DNA of 64,000 nucleotides. It comes from Actinomadura madurae (GTDB lineage Bacteria; Actinomycetota; Actinomycetes; Streptosporangiales; Streptosporangiaceae). The notes below the pieces were generated by a model. It had not been told where the DNA came from. It did no database searches and saw only the letters and a program-made list of their open reading frames with translations. The stretch spans positions 868,001-932,000 of the forward strand of contig NZ_FOVH01000001.1 of the NCBI RefSeq assembly GCF_900115095.1. Reading direction: 5' to 3'. This document shows positions 46,851-55,415 of this stretch, piece after piece. Position numbers and translations under genes: made by a program. How positions within the stretch are numbered: the first letter of the stretch is position 1; every line of letters starts with the position of its first letter.

Positions 46851-49719
46851 CGCCCGCACGCGGGCGCGCGTCCCGAGATCGGGCGTCGATGGCGTTCAGC
46901 GCGTACAGGGCGGCGTCGGCCGGGCCGAGCGCGGCGCCCGCCGCGCGCGCCTCGGCCACCGCGGCCGGCCCGAGCGCCGAGCGGGCCCGCGATTCGAGCG
47001 CGGCGAGGTCGTCGGCCTCCCGGCCGTAGGGCGCCGGGCCGAGGGCGGCGACGGCGGCGGCGAGGACGATCGCGTCGCGGTGGCCGCCGAGCCGGGAGAG
47101 CAGGATCGCGGCCGTCCGCAGCGTCGGCCACTGGTGCGTCCAGTCGCCCTGGCGGCGCCAGTGGCCGATCGCGGTGGCGACCGCCGGCGGCGCGGCCTCG
47201 GGCCGGCCGTGCCGGGTGCGGCACGCGGTGGCGGCGACCAGCGCGACGCCCTCGATCAGCCGGTTGCCGACCTGCCGGGCGGTCCGGACCGCGGTGTCGA
47301 GGTCGTGGACGGCGGCGATGCCGTCCCCGGCGGCCGAGATCTCTCCGGCGAGGTAGTGCCGCCAGGCGGCGAGGGTGGGGGCGGCGGCGCGGCCGGCGAG
47401 GGGCCGCAGCCGGGCGGCGTGCTCGCGGGCGGCGTCCGGGCGGCCGAGGTACGCCGCGGCGATGCCGGCCGTCACGTGGCCGAGCGCCCGGAGGTGGGGG
47501 TCGGCGGCCGTGAGGAGTTCGGCGGCGCGCCCGGCCACGTCCTCGGCGTGGCCTCCGTAGCCCGCGGCGTCCGCCATGAGGAGCGCGGCCATGTTCCGTT
47601 CCGGGGCGCCGGGACGGGCCAGGCCGTGGCCGGTGCGTGCGAGGGACTCCGCGGCCGGGAGGTCGCCCCTGTTCAGGGGGCCGATCGCGGCGAGGACGTG
47701 CAGGGCGGCCGGGGCGTCGTCCCCGACCGTCTCCAGCGCCCGCGCCGCCCAGTCCGCGGGTTCCAGGACCAGCCGGTGGTAGGCGTAGCCGAGCAGCGCC
47801 ACGGTCAGCCGCCGGACGAGGTCGGCGTGCCGTCCGGCGGAGGCCCAGGCGAAGGCCGCGCGCAGGTCGGGCAGGGCGTCGTCGATCCGCGCGGTCCATT
47901 CGGCCTCGCCGGGGCCGCGCATCCCGGCGTCGGCCCGTTCCGCGAGGTCGGCGGCCCAGGCGGCGTGCCGGCCCTGGGCGGCGTCGAGGTCGCCGCGGGC
48001 GGCGAGCACGTCCCGCCCGTAGCCGCGAAGGGTCTCCAGCAGCGCGAACCGGGCCCGGCCGCCGCGCAGCTCCGCGGTGACCATGGAGCGCTCGACCAGC
48101 CGGGCCAGGACGTCGCGGACGTGCTCGGGGTCGCCGCCGCAGGTCGCCGCGGCCGCCGGCGCGTCGAACGAGGCGGGGAAGACCGACAGGGCGGTGAAGA
48201 CCTCGCGTTCCGCGGGGGCGAGGAGCCGGTAGGACCAGTCGACCGCGGCCCGCAGGGTGCGGTGCCGGCCGGGTTCGGTGGCCCGGACGCCGTGCAGCAG
48301 CGCGAACCGCCGGTCGAGCCGGTCGAGCAGGTCGCGGGGCGTGTAGGAGCCCATGCGGGCGGCGGCCATCTCCAGCGCCAGCGGCAGCCCGTCGAGGTGG
48401 CGGCACAGCGCGGCGACGGTGGCGGCGCCGGGGCCGTCCGCCCGGAAGGCGGGGTTGACGGCGGTCGCGCGCTCGGTGAACAGCCGGACGGCGGGGGCGT
48501 CCGCGCCGTCCGCGGACAGCGGGGACAGCGGCACGACGCACTCTGCGGCGACGCCCGTGCGTTCCTGGGCGGTCACGAGCGCCGTCACGCCGGGGCAGCG
48601 GGCGAGGACGGTGGTCACCAGTGCCGCGACGGCGTCCAGGACGTGCTCGGCGCCGTCGAGGACGAGGATCATGTCGCGCGCGGCGAGCGCGTCGGCGAGC
48701 CGGTCGGGCCCCTGGCCGCTGACGCCCAGCTCCTGGGCGACCGCGTACCAGACCCTGCCGGGGTCGGCGACGGCGGCGAGGTGCACGACGCGGGCTCCGT
48801 CGAGGCGGGCGGAGGCCTCGGCGGCGGCGACCTCCGCCGCCAGGCGCGACTTCCCGACCCCCGCGGGGCCGGTGATGGTGACGAGCGCGTGCTCCTTCAG
48901 CAGGTCCAGCACGAACGCGCGTTCGTCCTCCCGCCCGATCAGCGGGGTGACGGGGCGGGGCGGGCGGCGGGCGGCCGTGAGGGGTTCGGCGGGCGGGGCG
49001 GGGTCGGGTTCGGCCAGGATCGTCGCCTGCACGGCCCTGATCGCCGAGGACGGTTCCAGTCCCTCCTCGGCGAGGATCCCGTCGTAGGCGCGGAACGCGG
49101 CGAGCGCCTCGGCCTGGCGGCCGGAGCGGTGCAGCGCGAGCATGAGCAGCCGCCACGGCCGTTCCCGGAACGGCTCCGCGACGGTCAGGGCCCGCAGGTC
49201 GGCGACGGACTCGGCGAACCTGCCGAGGGTGAGCAGGGCGGCCGCCCGGTCCTCGCGGCAGGAGGCGCGCAGCTCCGCCAGCCGGGCGGCCTCCGCCTGG
49301 CCGGGCGGGTGGTGCGCGAGGTCGGTGAAGGCGTCCCCGCGCCACAGCGCGAGCGCCTCCTCCAGGAGGCGGATCCGGTCGGCAGGGCGGTCGGCGGACC
49401 GGCCGCGTGCGGCCAGCCGCTCGAACCGTCCGGCGTCGGTCGACTCGGCGCCGGCGGCCAGCAGGTACCCGCCGGGGCTGCGCTGCAGCAGCCCGGGGCC
49501 GAGGACGCGGCGCAGCCGGGACACATACGACTGGACGGTCGTGGCGGCGGAGGCGGGCGGGTCCTCGCCCCACAGGGCGTCCACCAGCGGGCCGGCCGAC
49601 ACCGGGCATCCGGGCTCCAGCAGCAGCGCCGCCAGCAGGCGCCGCTGGTGCGCGCTGGTGAGCATGATCTCCCGCTCGCCGTCCACCAGCACCAGCGAGC
49701 CGAGCACCCGGAACTCCAT
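46834..49719 (-). CDS. SARP-type regulator with NTPase and TPR-like C-terminus
   Basis: This 961-residue AfsR/BTAD-type activator begins with an OmpR-like winged helix (MEFRVLGSLVLVDGEREI through VQSYVSRLRRVLG, residues 1-90). A bacterial transcriptional activation domain follows to ~245 (ERPWRLLMLALHRSGRQAEAL). An NB-ARC-like ATPase comes next (P-loop TITGPAGVGKSRLAAEV, Walker B MILVLDGAEHVLD), then a long helical-repeat region. I chose the ATG at 49719 because the domain starts there. SARPs bind 11-bp-spaced heptamers and activate secondary-metabolism genes. Such repeats lie in the 101-nt gap before the divergent methyltransferase gene. No biosynthetic cluster is visible, so the target may be this gene alone. 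Confidence 0.9.
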   Translation of the reverse strand: MEFRVLGSLVLVDGEREIMLTSAHQRRLLAALLLEPGCPVSAGPLVDALWGEDPPASAATTVQSYVSRLRRVLGPGLLQRSPGGYLLAAGAESTDAGRFERLAARGRSADRPADRIRLLEEALALWRGDAFTDLAHHPPGQAEAARLAELRASCREDRAAALLTLGRFAESVADLRALTVAEPFRERPWRLLMLALHRSGRQAEALAAFRAYDGILAEEGLEPSSAIRAVQATILAEPDPAPPAEPLTAARRPPRPVTPLIGREDERAFVLDLLKEHALVTITGPAGVGKSRLAAEVAAAEASARLDGARVVHLAAVADPGRVWYAVAQELGVSGQGPDRLADALAARDMILVLDGAEHVLDAVAALVTTVLARCPGVTALVTAQERTGVAAECVVPLSPLSADGADAPAVRLFTERATAVNPAFRADGPGAATVAALCRHLDGLPLALEMAAARMGSYTPRDLLDRLDRRFALLHGVRATEPGRHRTLRAAVDWSYRLLAPAEREVFTALSVFPASFDAPAAAATCGGDPEHVRDVLARLVERSMVTAELRGGRARFALLETLRGYGRDVLAARGDLDAAQGRHAAWAADLAERADAGMRGPGEAEWTARIDDALPDLRAAFAWASAGRHADLVRRLTVALLGYAYHRLVLEPADWAARALETVGDDAPAALHVLAAIGPLNRGDLPAAESLARTGHGLARPGAPERNMAALLMADAAGYGGHAEDVAGRAAELLTAADPHLRALGHVTAGIAAAYLGRPDAAREHAARLRPLAGRAAAPTLAAWRHYLAGEISAAGDGIAAVHDLDTAVRTARQVGNRLIEGVALVAATACRTRHGRPEAAPPAVATAIGHWRRQGDWTHQWPTLRTAAILLSRLGGHRDAIVLAAAVAALGPAPYGREADDLAALESRARSALGPAAVAEARAAGAALGPADAALYALNAIDARSRDARPRAGVTDSG

Positions 49720-49749
49720 GGCCGTGAACCCCCGTGCGGTCGCCGCCGC

Positions 49750-49795
49750 GTGCAAGCGCCGTGCAAGGCGCCTGCATGTGCCGAGGCCTATCTCT
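49750..49795 (+). promoter_or_regulatory. SARP-type direct repeats and -10 of the methyltransferase promoter
   Basis: Heptamers GTGCAAG (49750), GTGCAAG (49761) and CTGCATG (49772) are spaced by exactly 11 bp, one helical turn. A -10-like CTATCT starts 9-10 nt after the last repeat. This is the geometry of promoters activated by SARP proteins, which bind in place of a -35 element. Confidence 0.72.
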
Positions 49796-49820
49796 TCGGT
49801 AGAGGAGGAAAGGAGACCTC

Positions 49821-50879
49821 ATGACCGAATATAGCCCGGGTGCCCTGTCGGAACGGCTGTTCGGGCAGGCAGTGGCCACGATGGAGGCCGCGGCCGTCTG
49901 GCTCGGGGGGCGGCTCGGCTGGTACGCGTCGCTCCATGAGGACGGTCCGGCGACCCCCGAGGAGCTCGCCGGGCGGACCGGGGCGCAGCCCAGGTACGCC
50001 ACGGAGTGGCTGGAGCAGCAGGCCGTCGCGGGCGTCCTGGTCCGGCTGCCGGACGGCCGGTACGAGCTCCCGGCCGGGCACGCCGAGGCGCTGCTGGACG
50101 CCGACAGCCCGGCCTGGACCGAGCCGCTGGTCCGCCAGGTCATGGCGGCGGTGCTGCAGCTGCCCGCGATCGCGGAGGCGTACCGGGCCGGGCGGGGCGT
50201 GCCCTGGGACGCCTACGGGGAGGACATGTCCAACGCCCAGGGCGACCTCAACCGGCCGATGCTGCTGCACGCCCTGCCCCGCGACTGGGCGCCGCAGATC
50301 CCCGGGCTGCGCGAGCGGCTCGCCGCGGGCGCCCGGGTCGCCGACGTCGGCTGCGGGCAGGGCTGGTCGGCGATCGGGCTGGCCAAGGCCCATCCGCGGA
50401 TCGAGGTGGACGGGTTCGACCTCGACGACGTCGCCCTGGACGCCGCGCGCAAGCACGCCACGGAGGCCGGCGTCGCCGACCGCGTGCGGTTCCACCGCGC
50501 CGACGCCGCGGCGGGGCTCCCGGGCGGCCCGTACGACGTGCTGATGCTGGTCGAGTGCCTGCACGACATGCCGCGCCCCACGGAGGTGCTGGCGGGGATG
50601 CGGGCCGCGGCGGCGCCGGACGCGGTCGTGATCGTCGTCGACGAGGCCGCCGACCAGGTCCTCACCACGCCGGGCGACGAGGTCCAGCGCCTGCTGTACG
50701 GCTTCAGCCTGCTGATCTGCCTGCCCGACTCGCTCAGCCACGACGGGTCGGCCGGGACCGGGGCGGTCATGCGCCCGGGGACGCTCGCGGCGTACGCGAC
50801 GGATGCCGGGTATGCCGGGGTGGAGACGCTCGACGTGAGCGACACCGGCTTCTGGCGGATCTACCGGTTGAGGATGTGA
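49821..50879 (+). CDS. SAM-dependent methyltransferase with winged-helix N-terminus
   Basis: This 352-residue class I methyltransferase has a short N-terminal dimerisation/winged-helix part (residues ~1-90, TPEELAGRTGAQPRYATEWL) and a Rossmann domain with motif I ARVADVGCGQGWSAIGLA, acidic loop VDGFDLDD and motif IV DVLMLVECLHDMPRP. The layout resembles small-molecule O- or N-methyltransferases. The substrate is unknown. The ribosome-binding site AGGAAAGGAG is very strong. SARP-type repeats in its promoter and the divergent SARP gene make it the likely regulated target. The CapA gene follows after 25 nt. Confidence 0.9.
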   Translation: MTEYSPGALSERLFGQAVATMEAAAVWLGGRLGWYASLHEDGPATPEELAGRTGAQPRYATEWLEQQAVAGVLVRLPDGRYELPAGHAEALLDADSPAWTEPLVRQVMAAVLQLPAIAEAYRAGRGVPWDAYGEDMSNAQGDLNRPMLLHALPRDWAPQIPGLRERLAAGARVADVGCGQGWSAIGLAKAHPRIEVDGFDLDDVALDAARKHATEAGVADRVRFHRADAAAGLPGGPYDVLMLVECLHDMPRPTEVLAGMRAAAAPDAVVIVVDEAADQVLTTPGDEVQRLLYGFSLLICLPDSLSHDGSAGTGAVMRPGTLAAYATDAGYAGVETLDVSDTGFWRIYRLRM

Positions 50880-50904
50880 GGCCCCCAAGGATGGCGAGCA
50901 CGGC

Positions 50905-51876
50905 ATGACGATCACGGTGGCGCTGGCCGGGGACACCATGCTGGGCCGGGGCGTGGCGGACGAGATCGCCGCGTCCGGCCCGTACGGGCTGTTCTCCGGC
51001 GGCGTGCGCGAGGTCTTCGCGGAGGCCGATCTCGCGGTGCTGAACCTGGAGTGCTGCGTGTCCGGGCGCGGACGGCGGTGGGACGCGCCCGGCAAGCCGT
51101 TCCACTTCCGGGCGCCGCCGGCCGCGGTCGAGGCCCTCGCCGATCTCGGCGTCGGTTGCGTGACGCTCGCCAACAACCACGCGCTGGACTTCGGACGCGA
51201 CGCGCTGGCGGACACGCTCGCCCTCCTCGGCCGCGTGGGCATCCGCACGGTGGGCGCCGGGGCCGATCTGGAGCGGGCGCGGGAGCCGGTCGTCCTGGAC
51301 GCCGGGGGAGTGCGGGTCGCGGTCGTCGGCGTCACCGATCACCCGTCCGACTTCGCCGCGGGCGCGGGCCGTCCGGGGGTCGCCCTTGCCGATCTGGAGC
51401 GAGGCGTCCCCGAATTCCTGCTGGACGAGGTGCGGCGGCTCCGGGACGAGCACGACGCCGTGCTCGTCCTGCCGCACTGGGGCCCGAACATGACCTCCGA
51501 GCCGCTGCCGTACGTCCGGCGGGCGGCGCGCGCCCTGGTGGACGCGGGCGCGACGCTCGTCGCCGGGAGTTCGGCGCACGTCTTCCACGGGATCGCCTGG
51601 CCGGTCATCTTCGACATGGGCGACTTCATCGACGACTACGCCGTCGACGCCGGGCTCCGCAACGACCTGGGGCTGGTGTTCCTGGTCAGGCTGGAGGCCG
51701 CCGGGCCGTCCCGGATCGAGGCGGTGCCGCTGCGGCTCGACTTCTGCCGCACCCGCCTGGCCGAGGGGGCGGACCGCGCCTGGATCGCCGACCGGTTCAC
51801 CCGGGCCTGTGCCGGGTTCGGCACGCCGGTGACCGTCCGGGACGGCCGGTTGGTCGTCGACGTGCCGCGGTCATAG
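50905..51876 (+). CDS. CapA-family metallophosphoesterase-like protein
   Basis: This 323-residue protein of the PGA_cap (CapA/PgsA) family, a calcineurin-like fold, shows ALAGDTMLGRGV, LAVLNLECCVSG, CVTLANNHALDFGRDAL, HWGPNM and GSSAHVFHGI with the metal-site residues in order. It has no signal peptide or membrane anchor, unlike CapA of capsule systems, so it is probably cytoplasmic. Its role is unknown; poly-gamma-glutamate genes are absent. It lies 25 nt after the methyltransferase gene and may share its promoter. It overlaps the convergent SDR gene by 6 nt. Confidence 0.88.
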   Translation: MTITVALAGDTMLGRGVADEIAASGPYGLFSGGVREVFAEADLAVLNLECCVSGRGRRWDAPGKPFHFRAPPAAVEALADLGVGCVTLANNHALDFGRDALADTLALLGRVGIRTVGAGADLERAREPVVLDAGGVRVAVVGVTDHPSDFAAGAGRPGVALADLERGVPEFLLDEVRRLRDEHDAVLVLPHWGPNMTSEPLPYVRRAARALVDAGATLVAGSSAHVFHGIAWPVIFDMGDFIDDYAVDAGLRNDLGLVFLVRLEAAGPSRIEAVPLRLDFCRTRLAEGADRAWIADRFTRACAGFGTPVTVRDGRLVVDVPRS

Positions 51877-52767
51877 CGGGTCGCCGAGCGGCCCGTACTC
51901 GTCGACCAGCGCGTCCGCCCAGTGCGCGGCGAAGTCGGGCTGGGTCCCGTCGACGTCGGTGAACCCGTACTCCTTGTACAGGCCCCAGGTGGCCAGGGCC
52001 CGTCCCGTCTTGCTCATGATCTCGGGGTCGGCGGCGAGGGCGGCGACGGCGCGCCCCAGGTACGCCGGGGTCTCGGAGTACGCGAAATGCGGGTCCTTGG
52101 CCACCGCGTCCCGCCAGTTCTCCTCGGTGACGCCGAAGTGCTCCAGCACGTGCTCCGAGCGCAGGAAGCCGGGCGTGATCGCGACGGCGGCGACCCCGTG
52201 CGGCCTCAGCTCCGCGGCCTGCGCGAACGCGAGCCGGATGACGCTCGACTTCGCGAGGTCGTAGAAGAACGATTCGCGGTAGCGGGCGGTGTTGCCGTCG
52301 GTCACCTCCACCACGAGGCCGCGTTTCCGGGCGACCATCAGCGGCAGCATGAACCGGCTGGTGATCACGTGGGTCTCGACGGCCTGCCGCAGGAGCCGCA
52401 GCCCCCGGTCGAGGTCCTGCTCCCATAGCGGGTGCTCCCAGTCGGTCAGCGGGTCGCCTCCCCACACCGAGTTGACGAGGACGTCGAGCCGGCCGTCCTG
52501 CTCGGCCGTGATCCGCCCGGCCAGCGCGCGGACCTCGTCCGGGACGCTGTGGTCGACGCGGACGGGGATGCCGGTCCCGCCGGCCGCCGTGACCAGCTCG
52601 GCGGTCTCCTCGATGGTCTCCGGGCGGCCGAGGTCCGACCGCTCGGACCCGCTGCTGCGTCCCGTGACGTACACGGTCGCCCCGGCCGCCCCGAGCTGGA
52701 CGGCGATGCCGCGCCCGCCGCCCCGGGTGCCCCCGGCCACCAGCGCGACCTGCCCTTCGAGCGTCAT
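51871..52767 (-). CDS. Short-chain dehydrogenase/reductase
   Basis: This 298-residue SDR has the cofactor motif VALVAGGTRGGGRGIAVQLG, DVLVNSVWGGDPL in place of the usual NNAG, and the catalytic Tyr-x-x-x-Lys in FFYDLAKSSVIRLAF. The arginine after the cofactor loop (VTGRSSG) suggests NADPH. The C-terminal ~50 residues extend beyond a classical SDR. A strong AGGAGG site precedes the ATG. The start overlaps the stop of the upstream TetR gene (ATGA), so regulator and enzyme form one operon and the SDR is probably what TetR controls. Confidence 0.92.
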   Translation of the reverse strand: MTLEGQVALVAGGTRGGGRGIAVQLGAAGATVYVTGRSSGSERSDLGRPETIEETAELVTAAGGTGIPVRVDHSVPDEVRALAGRITAEQDGRLDVLVNSVWGGDPLTDWEHPLWEQDLDRGLRLLRQAVETHVITSRFMLPLMVARKRGLVVEVTDGNTARYRESFFYDLAKSSVIRLAFAQAAELRPHGVAAVAITPGFLRSEHVLEHFGVTEENWRDAVAKDPHFAYSETPAYLGRAVAALAADPEIMSKTGRALATWGLYKEYGFTDVDGTQPDFAAHWADALVDEYGPLGDPL

Positions 52768-53360
52768 GGTCCCTCCTTCGCGTGCGGCGCCAGGACGGTG
52801 CCGATCTCGTGCGCGAGCCGGTCCGCCAGCGTTCCCCGGCGGTCGAGCGCCCACGTCAGCCCGGCCCCCGCGATGGCGACCTGGACGGATCCGGCCACGG
52901 CCCCGGTGTCGGTCCCGGGCCGGAGCTCGCCGCCTGCCATCGCCTCGTCCAGCAGCATCTCGATCACGCGGCCGTGCGCCTCGTGGACGGCCAGCGCGCG
53001 CTCGTGGAACTCCCGGTCGGTCAGGTCCATGCACAGGAACGCCAGGTGGTTGGCGTACTTCTCCGGCGTGGCCAGCTCGGACATCGACGCGGCGGCGAAC
53101 GCCCGGAGCGCCGCGAGCGGGGACTCGTGCCCGTCCCGCGCCCGCTTGTGCAGCGTGCCGGCGTCCTGGACCGACCGCTCCGCCAGCGCCAGCAGCAGGC
53201 CCCGCTTCGACCCGAAGCGCTGGACGAGCGTGCCCGGTACGAGGCCGACCTCGTCCGCCACCGCGGCGAGCGTGAGCCTCGCCGGGCCGACCCTGCCGAT
53301 CACCTCGACCGCCGCCCGCAAAATCACCGCGTCGTCCACGCCCCGCGGCCGCCCCGCCAT
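52764..53360 (-). CDS. TetR-family transcriptional regulator, autoregulated operon with SDR
   Basis: This 198-residue regulator starts at MAGRPRGVDDAV; an upstream frame lacking similarity is excluded. The helix-turn-helix spans about residues 20-50 (LTLAAVADEVGLVPGTLVQRF), followed by an all-helical ligand domain. It is translationally coupled to the downstream SDR gene. An imperfect palindrome (ATGAATG / CATTTAT) overlaps a TATAAA -10 box just upstream, so autorepression of the TetR-SDR operon is likely. Confidence 0.9.
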   Translation of the reverse strand: MAGRPRGVDDAVILRAAVEVIGRVGPARLTLAAVADEVGLVPGTLVQRFGSKRGLLLALAERSVQDAGTLHKRARDGHESPLAALRAFAAASMSELATPEKYANHLAFLCMDLTDREFHERALAVHEAHGRVIEMLLDEAMAGGELRPGTDTGAVAGSVQVAIAGAGLTWALDRRGTLADRLAHEIGTVLAPHAKEGP

Positions 53361-53373
53361 CGCACCTCCATTA

Positions 53374-53394
53374 ATGAATGAACGTGCATTTATA
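53374..53394 (-). promoter_or_regulatory. Promoter and palindromic operator of the TetR-SDR operon
   Basis: On the minus strand TATAAA (53394-53389) is the -10 box. The plus-strand arms ATGAATG (53374-53380) and CATTTAT (53387-53393) match at 6 of 7 positions around a 6-nt centre. The stretch is markedly AT-rich against its surroundings. Confidence 0.6.
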
Positions 53395-53435
53395 AAAACA
53401 CACCGGCGGCGCCGGGGCAAGTGCGCGCGGCGCGA

Positions 53436-54023
53436 TCAGCGCAGGACGCCGCCGATGACCGTGGTCACCGTCTTGCGGACCGCCTCGGGATCCGGTGCGG
53501 GAGCCGCCCGGTCGGCGTACTGCAGGTGCCCCGCCCCGAGCAGGGTGGGGGCGAGCACCTCGACCTCGGCGTCCGGCGCGATGCGGCCGAGGTCCCGTTC
53601 GGCGGCGAGGTAGGCGGCGACCATCTCCACGGCCTCGGTGATGACGGGGAGCCCGGCGGGCCAGGTCGTCCGCAGCCGGGCGCGCAGTTCGTCCCGGAAC
53701 GTGATGAGCGGGAGGATCGCCATCGCGACCGACTCGAACACGGCCGTCATCGCGGCGGCGAGGTTGCCGACCACGGTGCCGGCGCCGGCGGAGTCGCGCA
53801 GCACGGCGGCCTGGGCGTCCATCCGGCGGGCGCGGTCCAGCACGAACTCGGCGAGGAAGGCGTCGAAGTCGGCGAAGTGCCGGTGCAGGACGCCCTTGGC
53901 GCAGCCCGCCTCCGCGGTGACCGCCCTGCTGGTGAGGGCGCTCGGCCCGTCCCGCAGCAGGACGCGCTCGGCGGCGTCGAACAGTTGCTCGCGCACGTCG
54001 CGCAGGGCGACCCCGGTCGGCAC
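53436..54023 (-). CDS. TetR-family transcriptional regulator
   Basis: This 195-residue regulator has a helix-turn-helix near residues 25-55 (LTSRAVTAEAGCAKGVLHRHF) and a helical effector domain. I chose GTG at 54023 (VPTGVALRDV) because GGTGGG lies seven nt upstream; GTG at 54035 is possible. Longer frames would read through the operators. Two 18-bp palindromes lie 27-65 nt upstream, inside the promoter of the divergent methyltransferase gene, so it should repress that gene and probably itself. Confidence 0.9.
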   Translation of the reverse strand: MPTGVALRDVREQLFDAAERVLLRDGPSALTSRAVTAEAGCAKGVLHRHFADFDAFLAEFVLDRARRMDAQAAVLRDSAGAGTVVGNLAAAMTAVFESVAMAILPLITFRDELRARLRTTWPAGLPVITEAVEMVAAYLAAERDLGRIAPDAEVEVLAPTLLGAGHLQYADRAAPAPDPEAVRKTVTTVIGGVLR

Positions 54024-54043
54024 CGTGGATCCCACCTCTCCCG

Positions 54044-54088
54044 TTGACGAGTGGGCGCTTGCCCATTCATAGTGGGCGCATGCCCACT
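54044..54088 (+). promoter_or_regulatory. Promoter with two palindromic TetR operators over a leaderless start
   Basis: -35 TTGACG (54044-54049), 18-nt spacer, -10 CATAGT (54068-54073), then six nt to the ATG at 54080. Palindrome 1 (AGTGGGC-GCTT-GCCCATT, 54050-54067) fills the spacer exactly. Palindrome 2 (AGTGGGC-GCAT-GCCCACT, 54071-54088) covers the -10, the start point and the ATG. Their centres are 21 bp apart, two helical turns. Confidence 0.82.
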
Positions 54089-54901
54089 CTACCGTCCCGG
54101 CAAGCGGACAGCTCCCCTGCCGAACCCCATCGTGCCAGGCACGTCGCCGAGTCCTTCGGCACGGACGCCGCACGCTACGACCGGACCCGTCCCGCCTATC
54201 CCGACGCCATGGTGGACCGGATCGCCGCCGCGAGCCCCGGCCCGGACGTCCTGGACGTCGGCTGCGGCACCGGCACCGCCGCCCGGCAGTTCCAGGCCGC
54301 CGCCTGCACCGTGCTGGGCGTCGAGCCCGACGCCCGCATGGCCGCCTTCGCGCGGCGCCGCGGCCTCGACGTCGAGGTGGCGGCCTTCGAGACCTGGGAC
54401 GCCGCCGGCCGCGACTTCGACGCCGTCGTCGCCGGGACGGCCTGGCACTGGATCGACCCGGTCGCGGGCGCGGCCAAGGCGGCCCGGGTGCTCCGCCCCG
54501 CCGGCCGCCTCGCCGCGTTCTGGCACGTCTTCCAGCTTCCCGCCGAGGTCGCGGACGCCCTCGTCGAGGTCTACGAGCGCGTGGCGCCCGGCTCCCCGCT
54601 CTCCGGCCAGGCGGGGCGGCCCGCCCTGGACGTCTACCAGGCGATGTTCGACAAGGCCGCCGACGGCATGCGGCAGGCGGGCGCGTTCACCGATCCCGAG
54701 CAGTGGCGCTTCGACTGGGAGCACCACTACACCCGGGACGAGTGGCTCGACCAGATGCCCACGCACGGCAGCCTGACCACCCTCCCGCCCGAGAAGGCGA
54801 CGGAGGTGCTCGACGGCGTCGGCGCCGCCATCGACGCGCTGGGCGGCGGCTTCACGCTGCCCTACATCACGATGGCCGTCACCGCGACGCGGACCGGCTG
54901 A
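54080..54901 (+). CDS. SAM-dependent methyltransferase
   Basis: This 273-residue class I methyltransferase has motif I PDVLDVGCGTGTAARQF, acidic loop GVEPDARM and the later VVAGTAWHWIDPVAGAAK, as in the Methyltransf_11/UbiE-like group. The substrate is unknown. It begins at the ATG inside the second TetR palindrome, six nt after the -10 box and without a Shine-Dalgarno sequence, so it is probably a leaderless transcript blocked directly by the divergent TetR protein. Its stop abuts the convergent PPOX gene. Confidence 0.88.
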   Translation: MPTLPSRQADSSPAEPHRARHVAESFGTDAARYDRTRPAYPDAMVDRIAAASPGPDVLDVGCGTGTAARQFQAAACTVLGVEPDARMAAFARRRGLDVEVAAFETWDAAGRDFDAVVAGTAWHWIDPVAGAAKAARVLRPAGRLAAFWHVFQLPAEVADALVEVYERVAPGSPLSGQAGRPALDVYQAMFDKAADGMRQAGAFTDPEQWRFDWEHHYTRDEWLDQMPTHGSLTTLPPEKATEVLDGVGAAIDALGGGFTLPYITMAVTATRTG

Positions 54902-55384
54902 TCAGAGCGTCACGCGGCGCCGGGTGTCGGTGCCCGTGGGGTTGCGCGGGTCGCGGCCGGGCAGGTGCACCTCCCACCCGGTCGCGTCCGCGTGGTACAG
55001 CCGCCACGGGTTGTCCCCGACGAGGTCCCGCGGTTCGAGCCGGTAGGCGCCGGGATCCACCTCCGCGAACGCCTCGGCGCACCGCCGCGGCAGCTCGTCG
55101 TCCGGCACCCTCGCCGCCACGGCGTCGAGGTAGACGGCGCGGCCTTTGCCGATCTCCACGGACGAGTCGTAGATGACGATCGCCACCTCGGGGCGCGCGG
55201 CGACGTTCTTCGAGTGCCGCGCGTCCGGAGACGACACCCAGTAGAACGTGCGGTAGCCGGCGTGCGTGAAGTACACCGGCGACACCCGCGGCCGGCCGTC
55301 GTCCTCGCTCGTTGCGAGCGTCATGTACCGGTTCCCGTCGATGACGCTCCGCGCCAGCTCGTCCAGATCATCAGGAAGGCTCAT
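54902..55384 (-). CDS. Pyridoxamine 5'-phosphate oxidase-fold (PPOX) flavin-binding protein
   Basis: This 160-residue split-barrel protein has the family opening YMTLATSEDDGRPRVSPVYF, then TFYWVSSPDARHSKNVAARPEVAIVIYD, as in F420- or FMN-dependent small oxidoreductases. The cofactor cannot be told from sequence alone. An AGGAAG site precedes the ATG. It lies 31 nt downstream of the large nSTAND1/WD40 gene on the same strand and may be cotranscribed with it. Confidence 0.87.
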   Translation of the reverse strand: MSLPDDLDELARSVIDGNRYMTLATSEDDGRPRVSPVYFTHAGYRTFYWVSSPDARHSKNVAARPEVAIVIYDSSVEIGKGRAVYLDAVAARVPDDELPRRCAEAFAEVDPGAYRLEPRDLVGDNPWRLYHADATGWEVHLPGRDPRNPTGTDTRRRVTL

Positions 55385-55415
55385 CCTGAGATCTTCCTGC
55401 AGATCGCTCGCCCGG

